From NCBI GenBank assembly GCA_963772225.1, contig CAVYWD010000001.1:62001-126000 (forward strand): DNA of 64,000 bases, given 5' to 3'. Under the pieces are notes generated by a model. It worked only from the letters and a program-made list of their open reading frames with translations. It was not told where the DNA came from and ran no database searches. This document shows, one piece after another, positions 1-10,405 of the stretch (its first letter is position 1; the number at the start of each line of letters is the position of its first letter). A program made the translations under genes and the position numbers. Source of the DNA: CAVYWD01 sp963772225 (GTDB taxonomy: Bacteria; Myxococcota; Myxococcia; Myxococcales; UBA5297).

Positions 1-900
1 CCCGTCGACGACCTCCGAGACCAGCACGCCCGCCTGGTCCTTGCTCAACCGGTAGCTCCGGGCGATCTCCGGGGTGAGGTCCTCGACGGTCACCCCCATC
101 CAGCTCCGGCGCACGCGTCCTTCGTGGAAGAGCTGCGGGAGCACGTGCTTGGCCATGTTGATGGGGATGGCGAACCCGATGCCCTGGCCGACCGCGTTCA
201 CTGCGTTGGCGATGGCCACCACCTCGCCGCGGCTGTTGAGCACCGGGCCGCCGCTGTTGCCGGGGTTGATGGAGGCGTCGGTCTGCACGTAGTCGTAGTA
301 GCCGTCGTGGCCTGCCGGCATCACGTCGGTCCGCCCCTTGTAGCTGACCACCCCCACCGTGATGCTGTGGGCCAGGCCGTACGGGTTCCCGATGGCCGCC
401 ACCCACTCCGCCACCTGCAGCTCGTCGGAGTCGCCCAAAGGCAGCGTGGCGAAGGTCTCGCCCTCCTCGGGGTCGACCTTGATGAGGGCGACGTCGGTCT
501 GCCGGTCCGAGCCGATGACCCGGCCGAAGTAATCGCGCCCATGCCCGCTCACGAGCGCGGTGACCGTCAGCTTGCTCGCCCCCTCCACGACGTGGGCATT
601 GGTGACGAGGTAACCGTCGGGGTGGATGAAGAACCCGGAGCCGAGGCCCTTCTGCTCGTCGCTCTTGTGGGGGTCGAGCAGATCTTTGATGGGGTCCTCG
701 CTCTTCTCGGCCCGCTGGAGCGTGGACACCGCCACCACCGCCGGGCTCGCGCGCTGGGCGATGCGCGTGAAGTCCGGCAGGCTCGCGGCCTTCTCACTCC
801 GCGGAAGGCTCTTGGAGCTCACCTCCTGCCAGAGCGGGGCGGCGCCGGCCGCGAGCGGCAGGGCGGCGGCGAGTCCTATCCATCCGAAGCGCAGGGCCAT
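1..900 (-). CDS. htrA: HtrA/DegP-type periplasmic serine protease, C-terminus cut by window edge
   Basis: Trypsin-like protease of the HtrA/DegP/DegQ family, which degrades or refolds misfolded envelope proteins. Reading leftwards from ATG at 900, 300 residues are visible. An N-terminal signal peptide (residues 1-20, WIGLAAALPLAAGA) is followed by the protease domain with all three catalytic residues: His103 in TNAHVV, Asp136 in TDVALIK, and Ser216 in NPGNSGGPV. The first PDZ domain begins near residue 265 (SWMGVTVEDL) and is cut at base 1, so the number of PDZ domains is unknown. A GGGGGA ribosome site lies 5-10 bases before the ATG. It is the last visible gene of a minus-strand set with the TPR and FHA genes, 47 bases after the FHA stop. 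The family is certain; whether it is DegP, DegQ or DegS-like cannot be judged from the fragment. Confidence 0.93.
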   Translation of the reverse strand, partial: MALRFGWIGLAAALPLAAGAAPLWQEVSSKSLPRSEKAASLPDFTRIAQRASPAVVAVSTLQRAEKSEDPIKDLLDPHKSDEQKGLGSGFFIHPDGYLVTNAHVVEGASKLTVTALVSGHGRDYFGRVIGSDRQTDVALIKVDPEEGETFATLPLGDSDELQVAEWVAAIGNPYGLAHSITVGVVSYKGRTDVMPAGHDGYYDYVQTDASINPGNSGGPVLNSRGEVVAIANAVNAVGQGIGFAIPINMAKHVLPQLFHEGRVRRSWMGVTVEDLTPEIARSYRLSKDQAGVLVSEVVDG

Positions 901-947
901 CGGCGAGTCCCCCAAACCACCATGGTAGAGACGGCCCGCCCGGCGCG

Positions 948-1959
948 CTACGTGAGGAAGATGGCGAACAGCACGAACAGCGTGAACAGGACGGCGCCCA
1001 CTACCACTCCGAGCTCGACGAGGTTCCTCACCCGCTCTTTGCCCGTCCCCGGCCATCGCGCGCGGACCGCCGCCGGCGGCTCGGCTGTCTCCCCTGCCGG
1101 GGCGTCGCCCACCAGCGCAGGCGCGGCCTTTGCGGCGGCCGGAGGCGCTTCGGGGGTCGGCGCGGGAGGCTCCTCCGGCTCGAACGGCGCCGGGGGCTCG
1201 CTGGGAGCGCGGGTCTTCGCGGCCAGGTCGGGGATGGCCTCGAGGGCGGGCGGCGTGGGTTCGCGGACGGCGCCGGGGTCGATGAACAGGAAGCGCGCGG
1301 CGCCGATCTCCGATCTCGTCTCGGTCGGCGAGGCGCACCTCGGCGACGGCCTTTCGATTCACGCGCACGCCGTTGCGGCTGCCCAAGTCTTCGAGGTGGG
1401 TCCCGCTCCAGTCGCGGCGGATGCGCGCGTGGCGCCGCGAGACGAGCTCGTCGTCGAGCATGACGTCGACGCCGGGCTCCCGGCCGATGACGAGCTCCTG
1501 AGCCTCGCGGAGCTCGAAGCGCCGGCCCTCGAGCGGGCCGTTCATGGCGCGCAGGAACGCGGTCTCGGTGGCGAGGTCTCGAAGCGCGCCCTGCACCTCG
1601 CGCTTGGCGATGAACGAGGTGGGCTCCTGCGCATCGGCCGAGGCGGCGGCGACCGCGCCGAAGGTCAGATCGTACGGGCCGACCGAGAGCACGTCGCCGT
1701 CGCGCAGGAGCTTTTTCTCCTTGGCGGGCAGCACTTCCCCATTGATGCGCGTGCCAAAGGAGCTCCCCAGGTCGGCGACGAAGTACAGCGCGCCCTCGCG
1801 AACGATGCTCAGGTGGCGGCGCGACACCGACGCGTCGGGGAGCAGCACCTGACAGACCTTGTCGCGGCCCACCGCAATGGCGTCCTCGCGGACGACCACT
1901 TCCTGCGGCTCCGCCGGCCCAGTCTGGGCCTTCGATTGAACGAGGAGTCGAAATGGCAT
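948..1959 (-). CDS. Tandem FHA-domain protein with C-terminal membrane anchor (apparent +1 frameshift near 1310)
   Basis: FHA domains bind phosphothreonine and usually work beside Ser/Thr kinases. From ATG 1959, FHA domain 1 spans residues 30-100 (AVGRD, SVSRRH, LGSSFGTRING) and FHA domain 2 residues 158-225 (VIGREP, LVSRRH, LGSRNGVRVN). After ADRDEI (residue 216) the literal frame degenerates into Arg-rich sequence and runs on into the protease gene. Removing one base at about 1310 restores EIGAARFLFIDPG, a Pro/Ala-rich linker of about 85 residues, and a C-terminal transmembrane helix (LVELGVVVGAVLFTLFVLF) ending at TAG 948-950, giving 336 residues. The TPR stop is 19 bases upstream, so the two are probably co-transcribed. 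The tail-anchored layout would place both FHA domains in the cytoplasm. Whether the indel is real or a sequencing error is open. Confidence 0.85.
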
Positions 1960-1978
1960 GGCGGCTCTCGCGCGGCCC

Positions 1979-3022
1979 CTACTCGGAGCGGAGGAGCTTC
2001 TCGCACCTTTGGCGCAGAGGGCCGCTCGGCTCGTCGACCGCGTATCGGAGGCATTTCTTGCAATAGTCGCGGGCTTCCTCGCCCCTCGCCTGCTGCTGGC
2101 TCAGCTCGGCGAGCTGGCAATGGCACGGGCCGTAGCGCCCGTCGAGCTTCAGGCAGCGGCGGAAGTGGCGGTCCGCCTCGGGGACGAGCCCCTTCTTGAG
2201 CTCCGCCACCCCCAGGTTGAAGAGCCCCGCAGGCGAGCTCTCGTCGGCGGCCTCGCCGCGCGCCTTCTCGACCTCGGTGGCAGTCAGGGCGCAGCGGCGA
2301 ACCGCGCTGGCCAGGTTGTTGCGGCATTCGGCATTGCTGCCGTCCACCTCGATGCAGCCCTTGTAGTCCTCCTGCGCCTCGCAGTGCATTCCGGACCGCT
2401 GGTGCGCCACGCCGAGGTTGAAGTACGCGTCGGCGTACCGGGGGTCGAGCTCGATGGCGCGGCTGCACTCCGGGATGGCCTCGTCGACCCGGCCGGCCTC
2501 CAGGAAGAGCACGCAGAGGTCGTGGTGCGGGTCGGCGAGGTTCGAATTGACCTCGATGACCTTCTCGTAGCAGACCCGCGCTCGCGCGCCCTCCTTGAGC
2601 CGGAGGAGCGTCAGGCACAGGTTGTAGCGAGCCGCGAGGAAGCCCGGGTTGACCTTCAGCGCCGAGACGAAGTCGTCGTGCGCCTTCCCGTAGGACTTCT
2701 CCTGGTTGTGGATGTTGCCGAGGTTGTTGTACGCCTCCGCCAAGTCGCCGTTCACCCGCAGCGCTTTGATGCAGAAGTCTTTGGCGCGGTCGAGGTTGCC
2801 GCGCTTGAACCACAAGAGACACAGGTTGCTCAGGGCCTCCGGGTAGTCCGGGTTGTACTCGAGCGCGAGCTCGAATCGGTGCTCGGCCTTGTCGAGGTCG
2901 CCCTGCTCCAGATACCGCGTGCCGTAGTCGTTGTGCTCCACGGCCTGCGGGTGGATTTTCGGAGCGTGCTTGCAGGCGACCGCGAGGACCGCGGCGAGGA
3001 GAACGAGAGCGGGTCGATTCAT
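1979..3022 (-). CDS. TPR-repeat lipoprotein, Tgl/PilF-like
   Basis: 347 residues, ATG at 3022. The N-terminus (LVLLAAVLAVAC) looks like a lipoprotein signal with the modified Cys at about residue 17; the -3 residue is Ala rather than Leu, so the lipobox is imperfect. The rest is a run of tetratricopeptide repeats, roughly seven, with the alternating Y/A/G/A pattern (NDYGTRYLEQGDLDKAEH; AEAYNNLGNIH; ADAYFNLGVAHQRSGMH). TPR proteins are scaffolds. Outer-membrane TPR lipoproteins of the Tgl/PilF/PilW type help assemble the type IV pilus secretin, and this gene matches them in layout but is longer (Tgl is roughly 250 residues). No pilus genes are in view, so the pilotin role is a suggestion only. 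First gene of the TPR-FHA-HtrA set. Confidence 0.8.
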   Translation of the reverse strand: MNRPALVLLAAVLAVACKHAPKIHPQAVEHNDYGTRYLEQGDLDKAEHRFELALEYNPDYPEALSNLCLLWFKRGNLDRAKDFCIKALRVNGDLAEAYNNLGNIHNQEKSYGKAHDDFVSALKVNPGFLAARYNLCLTLLRLKEGARARVCYEKVIEVNSNLADPHHDLCVLFLEAGRVDEAIPECSRAIELDPRYADAYFNLGVAHQRSGMHCEAQEDYKGCIEVDGSNAECRNNLASAVRRCALTATEVEKARGEAADESSPAGLFNLGVAELKKGLVPEADRHFRRCLKLDGRYGPCHCQLAELSQQQARGEEARDYCKKCLRYAVDEPSGPLRQRCEKLLRSE

Positions 3023-3031
3023 TGGCCGGTG

Positions 3032-3061
3032 ATGTTAAGGACGGCCGCACCTCGAGGTCAA
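3032..3061 (-). promoter_or_regulatory. Weak sigma-70-like promoter candidate for the TPR operon
   Basis: On the minus strand TTGACC (3056-3061) and TAACAT (3032-3037) are separated by 18 bases. The predicted start would lie only a few bases before the ATG at 3022, so the transcript would be nearly leaderless. It lies in the 101-base divergent gap between the TPR gene and the barrel gene. Confidence 0.3.
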
Positions 3062-3123
3062 CGTCGCGGCGGAGGAGTGAGCGGCTTTCAACCGCTCGCG
3101 ATTCCTGGCTAGACTCTCGAACC

Positions 3124-3660
3124 ATGCTCGGAACCACCACCAGAACCTTCTTCGCCGCCGCGGCCTTCGCCCTCGGGCTCGGAGCGGCGGGAGAGGCGCG
3201 GGCGCAGTTCGCGAACCACAGCATCGGGTTCGAGGCCGGATACCTCTTCATCGACCCTCAAGTGCAGGCCGGGAGCGGCCCGGACGTGGGCATCGTCGCG
3301 ACGTTCTACCTCGACGCCGGGTTCGAGCTCTACCTCCGACTCCTGGCCGGCCTCCACGAGAACCTCGCGGTCTCCCCCAGCCAGCAGGCCATCGGCCTCT
3401 TCCCGGCGCTGGGCGTGCGCTACCTGCTGACCGAAGAATCTCTGCGGCCCTACCTGGGACTGAGCTTCTCGTTCATGCATTTCTTCGGGGACAACCTGCC
3501 CTCGGCGCTGTTTGGAGTGAGCCCGAACGTCGGGCTCGAGTACTTCTTCGAAGCCAATACCGCAGTCGGACTGCAGGCCGAGTACCACCGCATCCTCGCC
3601 TTGAACGAGCCCGGCGGGAACGCCTTCGCTATCCTCGCGAAGATTTCCTGGGGGTTCTAA
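3124..3660 (+). CDS. Small outer-membrane beta-barrel protein
   Basis: 178 residues from ATG 3124. A start further upstream at 3022 is open in frame but would overlap the TPR gene and place about 34 Arg/Ser-rich residues before the signal peptide, so 3124 is preferred. Residues 1-28 are a Sec signal peptide (FFAAAAFALGLGAAGEARAQ, cleavage after ARA). The mature part has alternating hydrophobic and polar residues, paired aromatics and a terminal aromatic (KISWGF), all typical of 8-stranded OmpW/OmpX-like barrels. Motifs such as VGIVATFYLDAGFELYLR and GLEYFFEANTAVGLQAEY look like transmembrane strands. The function is unknown. It is divergent from the TPR gene and 12 bases ahead of the GGDEF gene, possibly in one transcript with it. 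Confidence 0.75.
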   Translation: MLGTTTRTFFAAAAFALGLGAAGEARAQFANHSIGFEAGYLFIDPQVQAGSGPDVGIVATFYLDAGFELYLRLLAGLHENLAVSPSQQAIGLFPALGVRYLLTEESLRPYLGLSFSFMHFFGDNLPSALFGVSPNVGLEYFFEANTAVGLQAEYHRILALNEPGGNAFAILAKISWGF

Positions 3661-3672
3661 AGGTCCGCTTCG

Positions 3673-4980
3673 ATGTCCTCGTTTCAGGTCCCGCCGCAGG
3701 CGGCCTTCGAGCTGAAGCTCGTGTTCTTGCGCGAGCTGGACGAAAATTACCGGCGCATCCAGCCCGCCGCCGAAGCGCTCGCCGCGAACCCCGCCGACGC
3801 CGCGAGGCTGGCCGAGGTCCGCACGTTCTTCCACAAGCTGGCCGGCACCGCGGCGGCGGTCGACCTGGCGCTCCTGGGCCAACTGGCCGCGGTCTGCGAG
3901 CGCGCGGCGGACCTCGCGGGCGAGGGCGCGCTCAAAGACCCCGCCGGAGCCGTGGCCATGCTCTCCGAGGGCATGCTGGGCGTCGCCTCGGTGCTCCGGT
4001 CGCATGGCTCCGGCACCGGGGCTGCGGCCGCGGCGGTGGAGGCGCCCTCCATCGCGCCGGCGGCCCCGACCACGGAGGGCGAGCCATCCAAGATCCTGGT
4101 CGTCGACGACGACCCCTTCAGCGCCAACCTCATCACCACCACCCTGCGCTCCGCGGGCTTCGCGAGCTCGCCCTGCACGGATCCGACCCAGGCGCTCGCG
4201 ACCATCGAGGCCGACCGGCCGCAGCTCATCATCCTCGACGTCGACATGCCGGTGCTCGACGGCATCGCGCTCTGCCGGACAGTGCGCGCCCACCCGGCGA
4301 TGCAGCTCACGCCCATCCTCTTCGTCACCCGCCGGGGCGACGCGAACCAGCGCGTCGCCGGCCTGGAGGCCGGGGCCAACGACTACATCGCCAAGCCGTT
4401 CGACCCCCGCGAGCTGGTGGCGCGCGTCCGCTCGCACCTGCAGCGGCTCGCGGCGCTCCAAGACATGGCGGTCCGCGACGGACTGACCCGTTGCTTCAAC
4501 CACAAGTATTTCAAGACGCGCCTGAGCCAGGAGGTGGCCAGGTCGCTCCGCTACGGCTCGGCGCTGTCGCTGGCCATGTTCGACGTGGACCACTTCAAGC
4601 AAGTGAACGACACCTTCGGGCATCCGGCGGGGGACGCGGTCCTCGCGCAGCTCGCGGGCCTGGCCCTGGCCTCGGTGCGCTCGAGCGACCTGGTGGCGCG
4701 GTACGGCGGCGAGGAGTTCGCCATCCTCCTCGTCGAGGCCGGCGCGAAGGAAGCGGGCATCGTCGCGAATCGGCTTCGGGAACGCGTCGCCGCGCACGCC
4801 GTGATGCACCAGGGCGCCGGGGCCGCGGCACCGGTGGAGCTTCGGGTCACGGTGAGCGCCGGAGTCGCCCAGCTCAAGAGAGGCGAGAGCGTGGCGTCCC
4901 TCCTTCAGCGGGCCGACGTCGCGCTCTACGAGGCCAAGGCCTGGGGCCGAAACCAGGTCCGGGTGGCGACCGATCCTTGA
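3673..4980 (+). CDS. HPt-REC-GGDEF diguanylate cyclase
   Basis: Makes cyclic di-GMP. In its 435 residues: an N-terminal HPt-like helical domain (residues 10-115) with the phospho-acceptor His54 in FFHKLAGTA; a receiver domain (137-260) with acidic pocket VVDDD, phospho-Asp189 in LDVDMP and Lys241 in AKPFDP; and a GGDEF domain (265-433) with an intact GGEEF active site (345-349) preceded at the proper five-residue spacing by RSSD (336-339), the inhibitory I-site. The catalytic domain thus looks active and product-inhibited. Phosphorylation of REC probably promotes dimerisation, as in PleD. The HPt in front is unusual for a PleD-like protein and could relay phosphate to or from the receiver. 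No cognate kinase is adjacent. Confidence 0.92.
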   Translation: MSSFQVPPQAAFELKLVFLRELDENYRRIQPAAEALAANPADAARLAEVRTFFHKLAGTAAAVDLALLGQLAAVCERAADLAGEGALKDPAGAVAMLSEGMLGVASVLRSHGSGTGAAAAAVEAPSIAPAAPTTEGEPSKILVVDDDPFSANLITTTLRSAGFASSPCTDPTQALATIEADRPQLIILDVDMPVLDGIALCRTVRAHPAMQLTPILFVTRRGDANQRVAGLEAGANDYIAKPFDPRELVARVRSHLQRLAALQDMAVRDGLTRCFNHKYFKTRLSQEVARSLRYGSALSLAMFDVDHFKQVNDTFGHPAGDAVLAQLAGLALASVRSSDLVARYGGEEFAILLVEAGAKEAGIVANRLRERVAAHAVMHQGAGAAAPVELRVTVSAGVAQLKRGESVASLLQRADVALYEAKAWGRNQVRVATDP

Positions 4981-5337
4981 AGCAGGCCGCCCCTCCGTCC
5001 GGGTCCACGCCTTTGGGTGAGCCCCCCGGTAGAGTGCCCCGACACCAACCGCAGGGCCCTGCGACGCGCAAATTCCTGCTCGGTCGGCGGCTCGCACCCG
5101 ATCGCGCTGGGCGACCGCCTGCGTTTTTGCCTTGACCGCCGCAAGGTCATCTGCAATTTACAGTGTTTACGTTTGTTCAGCCTCTACCTACGCCCGCCGC
5201 GACGGCGGGCGCTCTCGTGTCGGGGCGCCGTCTGCAAGGGTCGGCGATGTCTACGAATCAACGGGGCGGCGCCCGCTCGGTCTCCCACGAGCGGTCGCTC
5301 GAAGCCCCTCGAGCACCCGGCGGAAGGAGGTGAGCCC
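4981..5337 (+). other. 357-base leader region upstream of rpsU
   Basis: No protein gene is supported here. It holds a weak promoter candidate (TTGACC 5132-5137, TTTACA 5157-5162, 19-base spacing) and a perfect 7-bp hairpin (5192-5210: GCCCGCC, loop GCGAC, GGCGGGC) lacking a U-tract, so it is not a simple terminator. If transcription starts near 5168 the rpsU leader is about 170 nt, long for a ribosomal-protein gene, and could hold regulatory structure. Confidence 0.45.
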
Positions 5338-5535
5338 ATGCCAGGAGTAAGAGTCAAGGAAGGCGAGTCCTTCGAAAACGCGATGAAGCGTTTCAAGAAG
5401 CAGTGCGAGAAGGCAGGCATCCTCTCCGAGATCCGCAAGCGCGAGCACTACGAGAAGCCGTCGGTCAAGAAGAAGAAGAAGGCCTTGGCCGCAAAGAAGC
5501 GGGCCCTCAAGAAGATGCGCAAATCGTGGGCTTGA
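5338..5535 (+). CDS. rpsU: 30S ribosomal protein bS21
   Basis: 65 residues. Start ATG 5338 is set by a strong Shine-Dalgarno GGAAGGAGGTGA just upstream and by the canonical bS21 N-terminus (PGVRVKEGESFENAMKRFKK). The middle QCEKAGILSEIRKREHYEKP and the Lys/Arg-rich tail (KKKKKALAAKKRALKKMRKS) are typical. bS21 sits near the anti-Shine-Dalgarno region of the small subunit and aids initiation. It heads the rpsU-yqeY-dnaG-rpoD macromolecular-synthesis operon, coupling ribosome supply, replication priming and the main sigma factor. Confidence 0.96.
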   Translation: MPGVRVKEGESFENAMKRFKKQCEKAGILSEIRKREHYEKPSVKKKKKALAAKKRALKKMRKSWA

Positions 5536-5603
5536 TGAGGTTTTAAGACGGCCAGCCCGGTGCACTAGGCCGGTCGCCGACGAATCCTCGTCAACCCTCT
5601 TTC

Positions 5604-5647
5604 TGGCCCGGGCGCCTCCGCCCTTCCAGGCGGCGGCACCCGGGCCA
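5604..5647 (+). terminator. Strong hairpin between rpsU and yqeY
   Basis: TGGCCCGGG (5604-5612) pairs perfectly with CCCGGGCCA (5639-5647), and inner GCC/GGC and CCGCC/GGCGG pairs extend the stem to about 17 bp with small interruptions. No T-tract follows, so it may be an attenuator or an mRNA processing/stability element separating abundant rpsU mRNA from the downstream genes rather than a classical terminator. Confidence 0.5.
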
Positions 5648-5670
5648 GGTGTCGTCTCGATGGGGCGTCC

Positions 5671-6136
5671 ATGAGCGTGAAGCAACGGGTCGAGGCGGAT
5701 TCTCAAGCTGGCGATGAAGGCCCGCGACGCCTCGGCGCTCGCCGCCGTGCGGCTGCTCAAGAGCGCCATCGTCAACCGGGAGATCGAGCTCGGCAAGGAG
5801 CTCGGGGCCGATGCCGACGACCCCGAGGTGCTCAAGCTGGTCGAGAAGCAGATCAAGCAGCGGCGCGAATCCGCCGAGATGTTCCGCAAAGGCGGGCGCG
5901 CCGAGCTCGCCGACAAAGAAGATCAAGAGGCGGCCGTCCTGCAGCGTTACCTCCCCCAGCGCCTGACCAGCGAGGAGCTGGAGGCGCTGGTCGCCGACGC
6001 GGTCGCGGCGACAGGGGCGAAGTCGGTCAAGGACATGGGCCAAGTCATGAAGGTCGCGCAATCCAAGGCGCAGGGCCGCATCGACGGCAAGGCCCTGAGC
6101 GAAGCGGTCAAGCGCAAGCTGTCGAGCCCGGGCTAG
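5671..6136 (+). CDS. yqeY: YqeY/GatB-tail family protein (apparent +1 frameshift near 5700)
   Basis: Family linked to tRNA-dependent amidotransferase tails; often encoded between rpsU and dnaG. The natural start is ATG 5671 (MSVKQRVEAD), but the literal frame then goes wrong. Dropping one base near 5698-5702 gives MSVKQRVEADLKLAMKARDA, the canonical YqeY beginning, then the intact domain (ALAAVRLLKSAIVNREIELG; EEDQEAAVLQRYLPQ-type region; a C-terminal GRIDGKALSEAVKRKL), 154 residues in all, as expected for the family. A gene caller working on the literal sequence would start at ATG 5714 and lose the first 14 or so residues. The stop at 6136 is 14 bases before the dnaG ATG. Confidence 0.88.
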
Positions 6137-6150
6137 AACCAGCGAGGCGA

Positions 6151-7960
6151 ATGCAGATCCCGCCGGAAAAGATCCAGGAGATCCTCGAGCGCATCGATTC
6201 TGGTGGCGCTGATCTCCCGGCACGTCGAGCTCAAGAAGGCAGGGCGCTCGTTCCGCGGGCTCTGCCCCTTCCACGGCGAAAAAACGCCCTCGTTCCATGT
6301 ATTCCCCGACAGCCGCCACTACAAGTGCTTCGGCTGCGACGAGGGCGGCGACGCCATCAGCTTCCTCAAGCGCCGCGAGGGCCTGTCCTTCATCGACGCA
6401 GTCCGCGCGCTCGCCAAGGAGGCGGGCGTGACGCTCGAGGAGCGCGAGGACCCGGCCGCGCGCGAGCGCGCGCAGCTCCTGGAGGCGAGCGAGCTCGCTC
6501 GCCGGCACTTCGAGGAGCGGCTCTGGAGCAGCCCGGCCGCCAAGCCGGGCCGGGAACACCTCGAGAAGCGGGGCGTGAGCGAGTCCCTGGCGCGCCAGTT
6601 CTGCCTGGGCTACGCCCTCAACGGCTGGAACGATCTGGCCGATCGCCTTGTTAAGGAAGGCATTCTGGAGTGGGGGGCGCGTGCCGGCCTGTGCGCTCCC
6701 CGCACGAGCGGCGACGGGTACTACGACGTCTTTCGCGGCCGATTGATGATCCCCATCCGCTCGCCGGAAGGTCGCACCGTCGCCTTCGGAGCCCGCCTGG
6801 TCGAGGAGACCCGGCCGGGGGCTGAGCCGGGGCCAAAATACTTGAACTCCCGTGAATCGCCGCTATACCGCAAGGGCGAAACGCTCTATGCCCTCGACCT
6901 CGCGCGCGACGAGGTTCGGCGCACGCGCTCGGCCATCCTGGTGGAGGGTTACTTCGACGTGATCGGGCTGTTTGCCGCTGGGGTCAAGAACGCGGTCGCC
7001 CTCTGCTCGACGGCGCTCACCGCGGGCCACCTCGCCGCGCTCGCCCGCGCCGACGCCAAGGAGCTGGTCCTGCTCCTCGACGGCGACGCCGCGGGCCTGA
7101 AGGCCGTCGAGCGCCTGGCCGCCCCCATCCTGGCGTCCGGCGCGTCCGCCCGCGTCGCCTGCCTGCCCGAGGGAGACGACCCGGACACCTTCGCCATGCG
7201 CGAGGGCAAGTCGGGGGTCGACGAGCTCTTGCGGACCGCGCCGCCGCTCTCCGAGCATCTACTCGAGCGGGCGCTCCCGCGCGGCCGGGCCTCCGGCTTC
7301 GAGGAGAAGATGGCCGCGCTCGCGCGCTTCCGGCCCCTGCTCGAGGGCATGCCGCCGGGCATGGCGCGCTCGCTGCTCATCGCCCAGGTCGCGGACGCCT
7401 TGGGCGTCTCCGAGGGCGAGGTGAAGGCGCACCTGGTCGCCGAGGCGAAGGCGCCGCCCCGGCCCGCGCCCAAGGCAGCCCCGCGCGCGCCGTCGAAGTC
7501 GCTGCCCGCGCCGGATGCGCTGTTCGCCGCGCTGCTCCTCTCCGACCCATCGCTGAGAGCCGAGCCCGACGGCCGCTACCTGGAGCTCTTGCCCCTGGAG
7601 CTGCGCGTCCTCATCGAGGGGGGATCCTCGGGCGCGGAAGACCTCTCTCAGCTCGAGGATTGGATTAAGAAGCCCCTCGATCACGTCTTGGCCGAGATCG
7701 CCCAGACGCTGACTGCCCCGGACTTACGGCGGCGTGCCCTCACCGAGTCCAGCCGCAACCTCCGCCGAAGCCGCGTGGAGACCCGACTCAAGGAGAACGC
7801 CCTCGAGCTCCGGGCCGCCGTACAAGCCGCCGACGAGGGCGAGCAGGAGCGGCTTCAGCGCGAGAGCATCGAGCTGAATGCCGAGCGAAAACGCCTCAAC
7901 GGGCCCGCCAACCGAAAACCCGCCGCGGCGGCGACCGCGCCCTCGGGAGGCGTGGCGTGA
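6151..7960 (+). CDS. dnaG: DNA primase (apparent +1 frameshift near 6198)
   Basis: Synthesises RNA primers at the replication fork. ATG 6151 gives MQIPPEKIQEILERID, the standard DnaG opening, but the frame breaks after GAT 6196-6198. Removing one base restores VALISRHVELKKAGRSF and a 602-residue protein. Zinc-binding domain: Cys38, His41, Cys59, Cys62 (CPFHGEK, CFGCDEGG). Catalytic core and TOPRIM: LVEGYFDVIGL near residue 260 and LLLDGDAAG near 310. The C-terminal third should bind DnaB helicase and is followed by a Pro/Ala linker and a helical tail. An unaware caller would begin at 6203. It lies 14 bases after yqeY and is followed, after a 188-base spacer, by rpoD. Confidence 0.93.
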
Positions 7961-8082
7961 CCCCGAAGCTCGAAACGCCGCGCAGCAGCGGCATCCCTAC
8001 GGGTGGGCGACCGCAGGGAGTCACCCCGAAGTCTGAAAAGCCACCAAGCGGCATCCCTGCGGGTTTACGACCGGAGGGAGCG
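7960..8082 (+). repeat. Tandem imperfect 63/60-bp direct repeat between dnaG and rpoD
   Basis: Two adjacent units start with ACCCCGAAG at 7960 and 8023. They share AGCGGCATCCCT, CGGGT, CGACCG and AGGGAG blocks and are about 75% alike. They fill most of the spacer ahead of rpoD. The frame stays open through them (TPKLETPRSSGIPTGGRP / TPKSEKPPSGIPAGLRP), so a longer RpoD N-terminus from GTG 7957 cannot be formally excluded, but no good ribosome site supports it. Confidence 0.7.
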
Positions 8083-8148
8083 AGCAATCACCTTTCGTTC
8101 TTCAAGGACCGGCTGGCGAGGCTGGGCCTGGGCGGCAAGGAGCAGTCC

Positions 8149-10395
<2,247 letters not shown>

Positions 10396-10405
10396 GGAAA
10401 GGGAG

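Noticed and set aside
124..2199. Long open frame on the plus strand opposite the protease and FHA genes
   Set aside because: Arg/Ala/Gly/Val-rich with no domain; explained by GC-rich third codon positions of the minus-strand genes.
6151..6220. Programmed frameshifting in dnaG
   Set aside because: No slippery heptamer or stimulatory structure is seen, and similar indels occur in unrelated genes.
7957..8148. A longer RpoD starting at GTG 7957
   Set aside because: The sequence is a repeat without a ribosome site, and ATG 8149 has AAGGAG at ideal spacing.
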